A DNA stretch of 64,000 nt from Semisulcospira habei (taxonomy: Eukaryota; Mollusca; Gastropoda; Semisulcospiridae). The translations under genes were made by a program, and so were the position numbers. The notes under the pieces were generated by a model, which saw only the letters and a list, made by a program, of their open reading frames with translations, was not told the DNA's origin and ran no database searches. Shown one piece after another: positions 22,189 to 32,782 of this stretch; the first letter of the stretch is position 1; each line of letters starts with the position of its first letter. Location of the stretch: positions 121,683,451 to 121,747,450 of the forward strand of contig BTPG01000002.1 in the NCBI GenBank assembly GCA_036245525.1, in the 5' to 3' direction.

Positions 22189-23770
22189 TTCGCCGCCGCC
22201 GCCATGGAGTTGGTCGCGATGTGGTGCACGGTGCGATTAGCTGTCACCGCCAACGAGTGGATGTCCCGCAAACGAGTCTCGTTCGGGCGCTCCCAACATT
22301 CCTCCACATTCCGCGCGACCGCCTATGTGGCCAAGTCCAAAAAAATCCCGCACAAGCCTGGGAATTCCGAATCAGACTCGCTGTGTGGTCCAGACCAGGG
22401 GGGAAGAACCGCCGGGCGGGTACCCTGCCTCCAGCTTGTAACTCCGCCGCAGGGTCCACCGCTGGGAGAGGGCAGGCGAAGGCTTGAGAGTGTCCCGCGC
22501 ACCAAGCTTGCCGGAACTTGATATCGACGACAGCAGCCCAACGAGTGTCCGCAAAGAAACCCCTATCCCACAGCTTACTCATTAAAGGCGCCCGCAAGGT
22601 CTCTAAATCCCGGGGGCTGAGGAAGGATCTTGAAACGTTTTGCCTGAAACGGAGCAGCCTTCCTCATGAGTGGCGGAAAGGGCGGGCATCCCTCCAAGGG
22701 AAGAATAGCGGAGATCAAACGCGCCGCCTCGTCTAGGGCCTGCGACGTCTCAAACGAACCAGTGTCTCTCCTGCCTCAGGGTCAAACTGGGGACGTCCGC
22801 ATCACAAACCGAAGGCGCGGGCGATACGGAAACCACGTCACGACGGGGAACCAACCTGTCCGGCGGAGACCAGTAGAGTCTGTCGGGTGAGCGCTTGGGG
22901 TGCCTGTGCGCAGGGCGAGGGTCAGGTGAAAGCCGCGTGGCGCGCAACCGCTGCCGGGGTCCGGGCATTACCGTAGCGCTGACCGGCGATCTTGCTCGAA
23001 CGACGAGAGGGAAGTCGCCTCCTACGCGAGTCGAGAGAAGCCGGCGGGGAATCGTGACGAGAAGTCCTAGTGGCCCGGCCCGGCGAAGAGTGTCCATAGA
23101 GCCGTGTCCACGAAAACTTCCCCGAGGGCTAGGGGACTGGCTACAATGAGAGAAACGTTGAGAGGTGCGAGGGGACCGGCTCCGGCCGGGAGCCCGACGC
23201 AGAGGAGACGGGCTACCTCCATAGCTACGAGTTCCCGTGCTAGAAGGCCTGCGTGTGCTGGAGGTGGCTGACGGACGGCGATTAGCGGAAACATCCCCAT
23301 GAGTCCGTGTCTTCTGAGTGCTCTGTCTCTTGGCTGCCCCTTGCGAAGGACCATGCAAGACTGGCAGAGGTCTCTTGGTCGCTCCTTGCGAAGGACTATG
23401 CGAGACGTGGTTGACTCTCCCGGCCATCGCTATGAGAGGGTTAAACGGGCCTGAGTCCAGTGTCCGGCGTGAAGAGGGCCCCACAATCTCAGAGGTCGCT
23501 CGGCGGCGCGGAGATGTGGGGGGAGCGTGGGTTACAGTCACTTTAGGGTCTTGCACTGACCTGGCACTGTCCAACGGCGCGGTAGAATCTGTAGCCGCTG
23601 GGCGGCCCCGCCGATAAAAGTCCCACAGCTGAGACCACTTCTGCTCCTTCCACATAGAGCACTTAGCGCCAGTACGGGACAAGGAGCAGCCGGAACAGAG
23701 AAGACCGCGAGTATGCGAGTCCGTCGGCCACTGGAATCCTTTACATCTCCTACAGGTGTGTAGCTGGGCA
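21765..23770 (-). pseudogene. Element B Gag-like region
   Basis: It starts after the intron at 23,770: AQLHTCRRCKGFQWPTDSH (C-x2-C), LLCSGCSLS (C-x2-C), then KWSQLWDFYRRGRPA. It is open for 343 codons with an Arg/Ser/Pro-rich middle (SYGGSPSPLRRAPGRSRSPR). The later helical part (LAVTANRTVHHIATNSMAAA, NCDLIRRDAVL) is in another frame from about 22,600. It ends near 21,765 with LQSAGG. The Cys pattern could bind zinc; the rest is basic and disordered, as expected of a nucleic-acid-binding Gag. Confidence 0.75.
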
Positions 23771-23967
23771 CTGCAACACAAAGCAGAAGCTATGAAAGCA
23801 ACCGCGCGGGGCCCTAACGAAGGCCCCGTGAACAGGACTCACCCCCCACTCCGAGGGCTAGGCCCAGTCTTAACCGAAAAAATTCGACAAATTTCCACGG
23901 GACATGCCGACGGCTCCATAAACAGCCCGTTTACTCGTAGACATAACCCGAGGTCTTACCTCGCCAT
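23771..23967 (-). other. 8-nt first coding exon and intron, element B
   Basis: ATGGCGAG (23,967-23,960) is followed by the donor GTAAGACC. The 189-nt intron ends at the acceptor TTTGTGTTGCAG (23,771). The joined frame is Met-Ala-Ser-Ala-Gln-Leu, leading without a stop into the 343-codon Gag frame. Confidence 0.75.
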
Positions 23968-24279
23968 CTTCTTAGCCACTAGCGAAACCTGAGACGACGT
24001 ATAGCCGAAGAATAATCCAAACAACGGAGAGGCTGAATCCGATGAACCGTTCCCGGTGAAGCTAAGAGTAATACTGGCGCGAATGCACGGCTCACGTGAC
24101 CGGATGGAGGGAGGGGAGACTACCTGGTCACTTGGATACAACTCTCTGAATTACAGCCCTTGTCGTGTAGGTACACACGAGGGTGCTTAGGCTGAAATCG
24201 GGTAAGCTAAGGGGTAATTCCAATTAGTAATGCCATCAGTAATGTATTTTGAGGAAACAAATTGAAGTTATGTTAGCTG

Positions 24280-24594
24280 TTTTACAAATAACTCCGAAAA
24301 GTGGTGCAGAAAATTATCTGATTTTCACACTTAGGGCATACAGGTCACAAATGACATAACCGTACCCAATTATAGTGCAGTGGACGGGGGAACAATATGA
24401 ACAAGATCAATTTAATAAAATTTAATAAACAATGATTACTAAAACACACTAAATTCTAATAATAATAATAACCACCTAAACACTTATAGTAATGGCATAC
24501 TCAATCTTCGAACACTTAACATGCGAAGCTCTGATGTCGAAATCTGCAAATTTGGGAGTTGTAATCGTAAGACAGCATATTACAGTTCAAGAGA
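24280..24594. other. Intron, nothing recognised
   Basis: AT-rich intron between element B and hairpin copy 3. It has an AAT/ATA microsatellite-like stretch near 24,455 and no coding signal. Confidence 0.5.
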
Positions 24595-24725
24595 CAAATC
24601 AGCCATGATAGTTCAAGGGTGGTGCCAGAATAGCTTGGCGCCCATAGGCGGCAAGCTATTCTGGCACCACCCTTGAACTATCATGCTCAAACCATATCTT
24701 GTTGTAGTTGGTCAGGGCTGAATAG
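24595..24725. repeat. Hairpin MITE-like element R2, copy 3
   Basis: A long palindrome ATGATAGTTCAAGGGTGGTG ... CACCACCCTTGAACTATCAT (24,605-24,685). It ends about 45 nt from the donor of the exon at 24,769. The TTAACCC-type outer ends are eroded here. Confidence 0.75.
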
Positions 24726-24768
24726 GTTCATAATACCGACATAAAAAGCGTGGGAAAGCCAAACCTAC

Positions 24769-24975
24769 CCTATCAAAGTGGCAAGTGGACCAACTGTTGA
24801 CATACTGGCTCTTGTAGTTGCCGCGGAACTGATTGGTGAGGTACTGGGCGGCCGGCACGTTTTCGTTGCTGGTGTTGGTGCTGGACCACAGTTTCCACAG
24901 GTCGCCGGGGACACCAGACACACCTTTCAGGAGAACAGTCCAGCCTGGTGCCGTTACTGCTCTAAGAGTTGTAGC
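24769..24975 (-). CDS. ShK gene exon: unnamed C-terminal domain, part 1
   Basis: 207 nt from the acceptor AAGACTTTCAG to the donor GTAGGTTTGG, read in phase 0-0. It encodes APGWTVLLKGVSGVPGDLWK, LWSSTNTSNENVP, AAQYLTNQFRGNYKSQYVNS and WSTCHFDR. The domain starts at GWTVLLKG, and NENVPAAQYL is a recognisable family-like motif. A problem: the upstream ShK exon ends in phase 1, which does not match. Using the inner acceptor GAGCAG (exon start 24,956) would restore phase (Cys-Asp-Val-Thr-Ala-Pro-Gly-Trp); otherwise an extra exon is missing. Confidence 0.82.
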
Positions 24976-25124
24976 CTGAAAGTCTTAAGTGGAAGAAAGA
25001 ATAAAGGAGGAGTACACGCATATTCACATACGCTCCGCTCCCCCACCTTTTATGCATGTAGCCACTGATGCTGATTACAGTAGCTGCGTGCACAATAGGT
25101 GAAAATGTTTAGGGTGCCACATAC

Positions 25125-25290
25125 CCCCCTTAAAGAGAACAGTTCAGCCTAGTGTCATCAATGCTCATACTACTGTGGCCTAAAAGTCTGATGAAACACA
25201 AGAGTGGGGGAGGAGAAAAAAATGTAACCCCCTTCTGCGTGTACCACCAGTAGTTTACAGCAGCTGTGGCTGCATTTACAAAAGGGGTTA
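25125..25290 (-). pseudogene. Decayed tandem copy of the 5' part of the 24.8-kb exon
   Basis: On the minus strand, CAGACTTTTAG then GCCACAGTAGTATGAGCATT and AGGCTGAACTGTTCTC parallels the real acceptor and exon start (GCTACAACTCTTAGAGCAGT, AGGCTGGACTGTTCTC) at about 70% identity by eye. The flanking intron also matches (25,060-25,105 with 25,230-25,290). In-frame stops make it non-coding. Confidence 0.55.
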
Positions 25291-25732
25291 AAATATGTGT
25301 AGGACAATGGAAAATAGTTCATTATGTATGACTGTGTGCGCACACATACACACACAGCCTCCACAGTTTGGGGAGTTGGAGCGTGAGAGGGGCATATGTC
25401 ACGTTGTAACATTATTGCTGCATCTGGGTTTTGTAAGTTGTAGCAGAGCATCATTGCAATTCATATAAGTTGTTGCAAACAAACTTCATGTACAGTTAAA
25501 ATTCTAGTATTCTGTGATTTTTTATATTCCCTGAAAATTCACTGGCCCTTTGCGTGTCGGTAACGGTTTTGTCGAGATGCTTCCTGAAGGAATTATTGCG
25601 ACAAAAACCACTACTGATAGGCAAAGGTTAACTCCACAGCAGTAACACAACCACTAAGCCACCAAACCATCTTTGTTTATCCCACTGTCATCCCCCAGTA
25701 TTACAGCTGCAAGAAAAGAACATGCAGCCTAC

Positions 25733-25891
25733 CATCACACAGGTGGCAGGTGGCAGCACAGTTATCAGCAGCCCAGGCCAAATAGTCTCCATCACAGTAT
25801 TGCGTACCATAGGCTGCACAGTTAGCAATATTGTCCTGACATATCGGGGGTGTGGTGGTGGCTGTCACTGCAGTCTGAGTTACCTGCTCGC
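25733..25891 (-). CDS. ShK gene exon: ShK domain 4
   Basis: 159 nt, phase 1-1, between the acceptor CTTTTGTAG and the donor GTAGGCTGC. It encodes a Thr-rich linker (EQVTQTAVTATTTPP) and one ShK domain: CQDNIANCAAYGTQYC, then YLAWAADNCAATCHLC. The six Cys have the family spacing, with the YG and WA..NC landmarks. In the family, disulphides link Cys 1-6, 2-4 and 3-5. Multi-ShK proteins are usually secreted or are extracellular enzyme appendages. This is a domain of a large host protein, not a peptide-toxin gene. Confidence 0.9.
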
Positions 25892-26010
25892 CTACAAAAG
25901 AAAAATGAAAGAAAGCAAATGAGTATCTGTCTTGCTAACCCCATTGGCTACCTGTGACCATGAATTTCACATCTGAAACACTGACGGACATTCTTGTGAA
26001 GAACACAGAT

Positions 26011-26137
26011 TAACCCTTATAGCCCCAAGGATGCATTTCCCAAATTTTGCAAGTGTTACTTAACGACTGTGTACCAGTTGCAGGAGGTCGCTTGACCATG
26101 ATAATTCAATGGTAGTGCCAGATTAGCTTGGCACCTT
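26011..26137. repeat. Hairpin MITE-like element R2, copy 4 (half)
   Basis: TTAACCCTTATAGCCCCAAG through GTAGTGCCAGATTAGCTTGG, truncated at the loop where a LINE fragment begins. It lies 120 nt from the acceptor of the exon at 25,733-25,891. Confidence 0.75.
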
Positions 26138-26300
26138 TAATAAATTCGATTAGACATATGTAAAACCAGCCTGTCCTTTTCAGGCGCTAAAGCGTGGAAT
26201 ATTTTACCTCCACACCTGAAATCAATTTGTAAGATTAGCGTCTTCAAAGATTGCCTCCATAAATATTTACTTCAGAAATAATAGTATGCTGCAGATTATG
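26138..26300 (+). pseudogene. LINE ORF2 C-terminal fragment
   Basis: The plus strand, about 26,157-26,282, reads ICKTSLSFSGAKAWNILPPH, then LKSICKISVFKDCLHKYLLQ, then a stop. It is the C-terminal block of the same kind of LINE as the fragments at 14.6-15.9 kb. It replaces the second half of hairpin copy 4. Confidence 0.7.
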
Positions 26301-26356
26301 TAATAGTAGTTCGATAGTTCGACTGTCTGCATTAACATGTCAGGTTCATACCAGTA

Positions 26357-27027
<671 letters not shown>

Positions 27028-27290
27028 AAATGTATTTTTCTTTAAAATGATTTTTTTCGAAAAATACTTACCGATGGTATTACTAATAGGAATGGTTTCT
27101 TAGCTAGACTAATTTTAGCCAAAATTGTTGTGTACGAATATGGCCGTGATGGCAGGTGAGGGGCGCCATAGCCTAGGCGGTAACCCGAGTAGCCTCCCTT
27201 CCAACCCAACCGCGCATGCGCCCAGCGGAAGCTCACCAGTCAGTTTCTTAGCGGACCATCGGCAAGCGGGGCAGGTGGGAGGGACCTTCG

Positions 27291-27389
27291 AGTAATACCA
27301 TCGGTAAGTATTTTTCGAAAAAATTCATTTTAAAGAAAAATACATTTGTTTCCTCAAAACACATTACCGATGGTATTACTAATAGGAAG
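27291..27389 (-). repeat. Internal complementary region of element C
   Basis: AGTAATACCATCGGTAAGTA ... AAAGAAAAATACATTT is the reverse complement of the left outer end (27,031-27,095). It is followed without a gap by GTTTCCTCAAAACACATTAC ... ACTAATAGGA, the reverse complement of the right outer end (33,600-33,641). This is the region that, in the DIRS replication model, bridges the two ends to make a circle. Equivalent regions are 35,370-35,469 (D), 18,705-18,790 (B) and, half deleted, 7,728-7,785 (A). Confidence 0.88.
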
Positions 27390-27505
27390 AATCCCGAAGA
27401 GGAGGCGGGTGCCGCTATAACGCCCCTAACCCACCCCCTAGAGACTACTAGAGCCGCCCTCCCTAAGTAACCTCCCTCTAATTTTACCAAAGATACTTAC
27501 GGCGC

Positions 27506-28930
27506 CTAGGGCGCCGGGAGGGAGTGTTGCGTCGCCACGATGTCCCCCACCAGCGAAAGGTTCTGGCGCTGGTTGGAGAGGTCCCTCAGGTAGAAGCGGG
27601 CGAAGGTAGTCTCCGCACGCCAACCCACGGCTGCCACAATGTCTTTGACATCACAGTTGCGGTCGAATGCAAGCCTCGTGGCCATGGCTCTGACCTCGTG
27701 CGCCCTGATGCTCATACGCTTGGCCGTGTCAGGGGAGAGGTCTTGGTAGGCGGAGCGTATCACCCATCGGAGCCAGGAGGAGATCATCTGGGCTGAGATG
27801 TCATTTCTACCTGGGGACAAAGGGAGGAAAAGGCGGGTGCGTCCCCTACGGAGCGGCTTGGTCCGGCGCAGGTATACGCGTAAGGCCCTCACCGGGTCCT
27901 GTTGTCTGGACTCGCGGGTGGAGCCTGGGTCCCTCAGTGGATGTATGGTGACCAACTGCGGGGCAGCCAGAGGAGACCGGGTCTTGGCGAGAAAAGCAGG
28001 GTCGGGGAGCAGTTGAACTGAGCCGTCCGTCCGGAACTGCAAACAAGCGGGACGTGCAGACAGGGCGTGCAGCTCGCTGACCCTAGAGGCAGACGCGAGG
28101 GCCAGAAGGAAGCAGGTCTTGCGCGTCACGTCCGGTAGTCTCGCCAACTGGATCGGTTCGAAGCGGTCGGAGTTGAGCCAAGTAAGGTCCCATCGCGGCA
28201 CCAGGGAGCGGAGGGTGGGACGTAGCAGACCGAAGTGGGCCATTAGGTCGGCGAGGTCCCTGCAGGAACCCGGGTCGGGTCGTCCCACATGTCGGTTTGT
28301 GTCAGCGATCATGGCCAGGTAGCCGCGGACGATGATGGGCGCTAACTGCTGGTCGTTGAACAGCCAGAGGAAGAAATCCGCCAGCTGAGGAACCGTCAAA
28401 TCGATGTCGTCACACCAGGAGCAGAGGACTCTCCACTTGCCTTCGTAGACTCGTCTGGTCGAGTTTCTGCGGGCTGTAGCGATTGCGTCCACTGCCGCAC
28501 CTGAGAAGCCTCTAGCGGCGAGGGCTTGCCGGACAACCTCCAGGCGTGAAGGAGGAGCCGTTCGGGGCACGGGTGGTACAGCGCCTGCCGTGGTTGCTTG
28601 AGCATCGTGCGCGGGGTGGGGAGCGGCAGCGGGGGGGGGGGGGGGGGGGGGGCCGTGGCGAGGTTCAGGAGGTCGGTCGTCCACGACTTGGTCCAGCAGA
28701 ACGGAGCCACCAGGAACAGGATCGCGTTGCACCCTCTGAGCTTGAGTAGGACCTTGGGGACGAGCACCGTAGGTGGGTAGGCGTAGGCGACCAGACCGTC
28801 CCACGGGATGCCCAGCAAGAGGGTCTGGAATTGGCGAGACGAAGAGAGGGAGCAGGCGATTCCATCTCGTCGCGAAGAGGTCGATCACGGGGGTCTCCCA
28901 GGCAGCGCCTATCATCCGAAAAATGTCTGG
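27506..28930 (-). pseudogene. Element C tyrosine recombinase region (catalytic part intact)
   Basis: Linker: IDLFATRWNRLLPLFVSPIP, then a displaced frame with YAYPPTVLVPKVLLKLRGCN, and RLEVVRQALAARGFSGAAVD. Recombinase: LAPIIVRGYLAMIADTNRHV, RKTCFLLALASASRVSELHA (first Arg), LRVYLRRTKPLRRGRTRLFL, WVIRSAYQDLSPDTAKRM, IRAHEVRAMATRLAF (His-x-x-Arg), DIVAAVGWRAETTFARFYLR (Gly-Trp and the nucleophilic Tyr). All catalytic residues are present and this part is open from about 28,600 to the stop at 27,506. It would integrate the circular DNA intermediate. Two compensating shifts flank a C-homopolymer at 28,631-28,652. Confidence 0.88.
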
Positions 28931-30641
28931 ATGCAGCGACCACTCGGTATGGAGAAGCTGACCGCGTCGGGAGAGGGAGTCGGCTAGAACATTCAGATGA
29001 CCCGGAATGTGCCGCGCGCGGAGAGTGATGTCCCGATCCTCGCACCACCGGAGCACCTGGTAGAGGAGGATGCAGAGGGAGGGAGAGCGGGTCCCGCCTT
29101 GTTTCTAGATGTAGGCGACGACCGTGGAGTTGTCCGAAAGCACCAGTAGCTCCTGATGTTGTATGCGGGATTCCCACGCAAGGAGGGCTTGCCAGACCGC
29201 CTTTAGCTCCAGCCAGTTGATGTGTTGGGACAGCAAATCCGGGGGCCACAGGCCGGCGGCAGACGCGAACGACGGAAGTAGGTGTGCGCCCCAAGCGGTG
29301 AGGCACGTGGCGACGCAGAGGGAAAGTGTGGGAGGAGGCGAGTACAGTGGAACTCCCGTCGCGAGCCAGGTTGGATCCGCCTAGCGAAGGAGATGAGGAC
29401 GGAGCATAGGTGGGACCGGAACCGGGGCCTCGAGGTCGGACGTCGAAGGGCGCCAGTGAAGGAGGAGGTGTAACTGCAGTGGGCGGGAGTAGAGGCGTCC
29501 TAAGGGGAGCAGATCTGCTGCGGCACTCATCAGACCGAGAAGCTGAAGCCACTGCCTGGCGGGGATCGCCGTCGTCTGGGACACCTGCCGCGCTAGATTC
29601 GCCAACTTCTGGATGCGTTGCTCCGGAAGCCGGACGATGTTGAGGTCGGTGCAGAACTCCATCCCTAGGTGCACGAAGTGGCGCAACGGTACGAGGTCGG
29701 ACTTGCACAAGTTAACCAAGAAGCCCAGTGTCGAGGAGCCGGAGCAGGGCATCTCGGTCTTCCTTTAAGGCGGACTCGGCCTGGTTCCTCAACAGCAGGT
29801 CGTCTAGGTAGTTCGACGTGGGGCTCGTGGACGTTCGTCGGGCTCTGGCTACCACTGCGTCCATGATGCGAGTGAAGACCCAAGGACTGAGGTTGAGGCC
29901 GAAGGGGAGCGCGCAGAACTGGTAGACCACACCCTCGAAGGCGAAGCGTAAATAATGTCTGGAGGCTGGGTGCATGGGAACGTGAAGATACGCATCTGAG
30001 AGGTCCAGGCTGACGGCAAAGTCCATAGGCTGCACCGCGGAACGAAGGGCTCGTGCGGTCTCCATGCGAAAGTACGGCGCGACGATGAACTTGTTGAGCG
30101 ACGAGAGGTCCATAACGGGACGCCACTTGCCGCCCGGCTTGGGCACTACTAAGAGCCTGCTTTAGAAAGCTGGGGAGTCGTGTCGGTTCACCACCTCTGT
30201 GGCAGCCTTCTGCAGTAAGGCAGCTACCTCGCTGCGCAGGGCGTCTGCTTTGAGCTGGTCTGTCGGAACCAAGGTCCACACCGGCGAACGGCGAAAGGGG
30301 GGCGGGGACCGAAAGGAGATCATGAGTCCCTCGGAGATGGTCGCGAGAATCCAAGGGTCGTCTGGTAGCAGCGACCGCCACGCGTTGCTGCGAAGAGCGA
30401 ACCTCCCGCCGACAGGAGACCCCGAAGCAGTCGACGGGGGCCGAAGAGCGAGACAGTCAGTGGGCCCTGCCCCACCCGGGGCGTCAGGCAGGCTTGGGCC
30501 AGGTCCTCGGAAGGGGGGGGGGGCAGAAGCGGAGCCGGCGGGGGGACGGGCGCGAAGGAAAGCCGGAGGTCTGGGAGGCAGACGTCCACCTCTGGTGAAA
30601 GGACGAGCGGCGGGTCTAGCGGACCGCGGGGCGCGACCCAA
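28930..30641 (-). pseudogene. Element C reverse transcriptase-RNase H
   Basis: SPVGGRFALRSNAWRSLLPD, LQKAATEVVNRHDSPAF then TAA in place of Tyr (about 30,163), VVPKPGGKWRPVMDLSSLNK, FAVSLDLSDAYLHVPMHPAS, LPFGLNLSPWVFTRIMDAVV, SNYLDDLLLRNQ (catalytic Asp-Asp, about 29,800). A one-base shift follows near 29,735, then the thumb (RFVHL-like FVHLGMEFCTDLNIVRLPEQ) and a stop near 29,383. RNase H includes HINWLELKAVWQAL, LLVLSDNSTVVAYI then TAG in place of Gln (about 29,106), and RHIPGHLNVLADSLSRRGQL. Four simple lesions separate it from an open frame. Confidence 0.88.
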
Positions 30642-32782
30642 AACCCTGCGGGCTGGCTGAAAGGGGGCTGGAACGGGGCGGCTGGGCCAGATGTCCTTAT
30701 TAGTTTCCTTGACTGCAAGCCACGTAGAACCGAAGAGGAGCTCACCCCGAGGAGCGCCTGACGAAGCTGCAGCTTCACGTCGTCAGGCAGATGTAGTAGG
30801 GCATCCCGACGCAGAAGGTCACAATTAGCGGCGATTGCCATGGCGTTGACACAGGTGTGGTAAGCGGCGCGGTCACCCGAGACCGCCATGGCGAACAGAT
30901 CTCCCAAGAGCGGCGTGAGAGACGGATGCCAGGCATCTTTGACCCTGCGGACGATGGCTTGCGTCAGGAGGTCCAGGAATCCCGCCGAGGCCAGAGCATT
31001 ACGGATGAGGGTCGCTGTCTGATCCACTCCGGGTAGGAACCTCCTTCGTGCGGAAGCAGCTATCAAGGACAGGGCTGGGGGGTCCGGTCTCGGCAGGGGG
31101 CAGGCGAAGCTCTGTGTGTGGCCGGCATACCAGGACTGTCGGAAGGAAATATCCAAATCCGTCGGCCACCTGGCGTCCGAGAAAAAAACGGAGGAGCCAA
31201 AGGCGCCCTGCGTGAGATGTGCGGAGAACGCGTCCCGTAAGTTGCGGAAGCCCGGGGGTTGGGGTAGAGACTTGAACCTCTTGGACTGGTGCTCCGCGTC
31301 GACGAAGGCCGACGCTTTATTCTTAAGCGGGGGGGAGGGTGGGCAGTCCTCCGCCGGGAGGCAAGCCGAGATGAGACGCGCCGCCTCGTCTAGGACGCAG
31401 AGGGTCTCTAACCTATGTCCGACGCACGACGGACGTAAGTCTTCGTCAGAGTAAGCAGGGCCGGACCGGGAGGGGCTGTCATCTCGAAGGAGAGCAGAAA
31501 CCGAGTCCTCACTGGCTAAACTGAGGACGTCGTCCTCTACACGTGGAGCGTCTATGGCGTCCCTGGAAGAAGTCGTCGCCCTGGGGGGAGAGCGTCCCCC
31601 AGGGGAGCGGTGCTGCACGGGGCGAATCAGCGATGGTACCCGTGACGAATTCCGAGGCAAGCTCGAGGCACGTGGACGTGACCTGCCGCCCCGGGGAGAG
31701 TGGCTCCGGCGGGGTGAGCGGGAACGCCTGGAACGGGAGCGTCGCCGAGGGTGGCGCTTAAGCGTGGATGTCGAACACCGAGAGCGGCGCGGCGCGGCGA
31801 AGACGGGGAAGCCATGCGCGCGGTCGGTCTCGAATACGGAGGGCGCGTTGTGGTAGGACGAAAAGCCGGTGGCAGGTCGTAACTGGAGCTCGCCCTCGAG
31901 GGCCGGCTAGCAACTGAGACGCTGGAAGCAGTCCGTCGGCGAGGTGACCTGTCTCTCGAAGGCGAATGGCGGCGAGTAGCGAGGGCCCGCTCCGATCGAG
32001 GACGGGACTCGTGGTCTCGACGGGACGCAGCGCGTCGTCTACTGCTTTCTGAGGAAGCGCGGGAGTGCGTCCGGCGTGCGCGCTCGTCTGGGCGCGGTCC
32101 CCGAACATGCTGTCTGGAGTGCTGACTTATTGCCTTAGGAGAGCGTGGCGGGCGAGGCTCCACAACCTGGTAAGCAGCACTCGTCGGGTCTGTGACGGCT
32201 ACCGGAGATGGAGCTTGCTCTCGTATCTTATCTTTCGCCGAAACAGGCGGCATAACTGGGCAGGGACCACTCGGCGGGTCTGTGGTGGCTGCCGGTGCTA
32301 GAGCTCGGGCTCGCGGCCTAAGCCGCGGCGTTGAAGGTTCTACCACCTGGTAAGGGCCACTCGTCGGGTCTGTGGGGCTTACCGGTGTTGAATGCCTGTT
32401 CCGAGAAAGGGTCTTGACTCGAGGTCTAGGACCCGGCGCTCGAGGTTCCGCGACCAGGCAGGGGCCACTCGACGGGACTGTGGCGGCTGCCGGCGCTAGA
32501 GCTCCGGCTCGCGGCCTAAGCCGCGGCGTTGAAGGCTCTACAATCTGGTAAGGGCTACTCGTCGGGTCTGTGGGGCTTACCGGTGTTGGACCCCTTTCTC
32601 GTGCTGGAGTCGGCCGTTCGCGGCGGTAGAAGCTCCATAGCTGGGTCCATTGTTCTTCCAGCCAGGGAGCGAAGACCAGGCACGGGTGAGTAGAGGTACA
32701 GGCGGAACAGGGTAGGCAAATAGCATGTCCGTCACTAGGCCATTGGAACTGTCCACATCGTGTGCAGGTGCGGACTTACCAA
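30320..32782 (-). pseudogene. Element C Gag-like region
   Basis: Start of exon 2 at 32,782: a TAA stands three codons in where element D has CAA, then VRTCTRCGQFQWPSDGHAIC, LPCSACTS, WLEEQWTQLWSFYRRERP. Tandem Pro/Ala repeats follow (32,220-32,640), then an Arg/Ser-rich region (SESSRRRAASRRDHESRPRS) and an open frame of 446 codons (31,660-30,320). That frame carries VDQTATLIRNALASAGFLDL, AVSGDRAAYHTCVNAMAIAA and NCDLLRRDALLHL. It is probably a capsid-like, nucleic-acid-binding protein. Its last 320 nt overlap the start of pol in a different frame. Confidence 0.75.
32220..32640 (-). repeat. Tandem repeat of about 230 bp in Gag of element C
   Basis: Two copies of a block containing GCTCGCGGCCTAAGCCGCGG, CGTTGAAGG and GGGCCACTCGTCGGGTCTGT, encoding repeats of the type TDPxSGPxxVVEPxxPRxRxRARALAPAAT. 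A single copy sits in element D Gag (39,968-40,143). Another is misplaced inside the D recombinase region (36,270-36,470). Confidence 0.75.

Larger units (their letters stand above)
18475..24262 (-). mobile_element. DIRS-like retrotransposon B
   Basis: About 5.8 kb. The 3' end (left) has an outer end (CATTTTTCTCTAAAATGTAT), an inverted terminal repeat (CTTAGCTTACCCGATTTCAG...) and an internal complementary region at 18,705-18,790. The 5' end (right) carries the matching repeat at about 24,060-24,262, ending TTTTGAGGAAACAAAT. It carries the 8-nt start exon and intron, Gag, RT-RNase H and recombinase. There are multiple frameshifts; the RT box is YLDE and the recombinase HxxR is HxxK. It lies in the intron between host exons 24,769 and 17,774, in sense orientation. 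Confidence 0.88.

Noticed and set aside
24778..25068. 96-codon plus-strand frame
   Set aside because: It is the antisense of a well-supported host exon with matching splice sites.
27506..30641. LTR retrotransposon or retrovirus-like pol
   Set aside because: No protease or DDE integrase; the integrating enzyme is a tyrosine recombinase and the ends are inverted with an internal complementary region.
31627..32346. SR-type splicing factor from the Arg/Ser-rich frame
   Set aside because: No RNA-recognition motif; the region is the basic, low-complexity part of Gag in element C, with homologues in the other copies.
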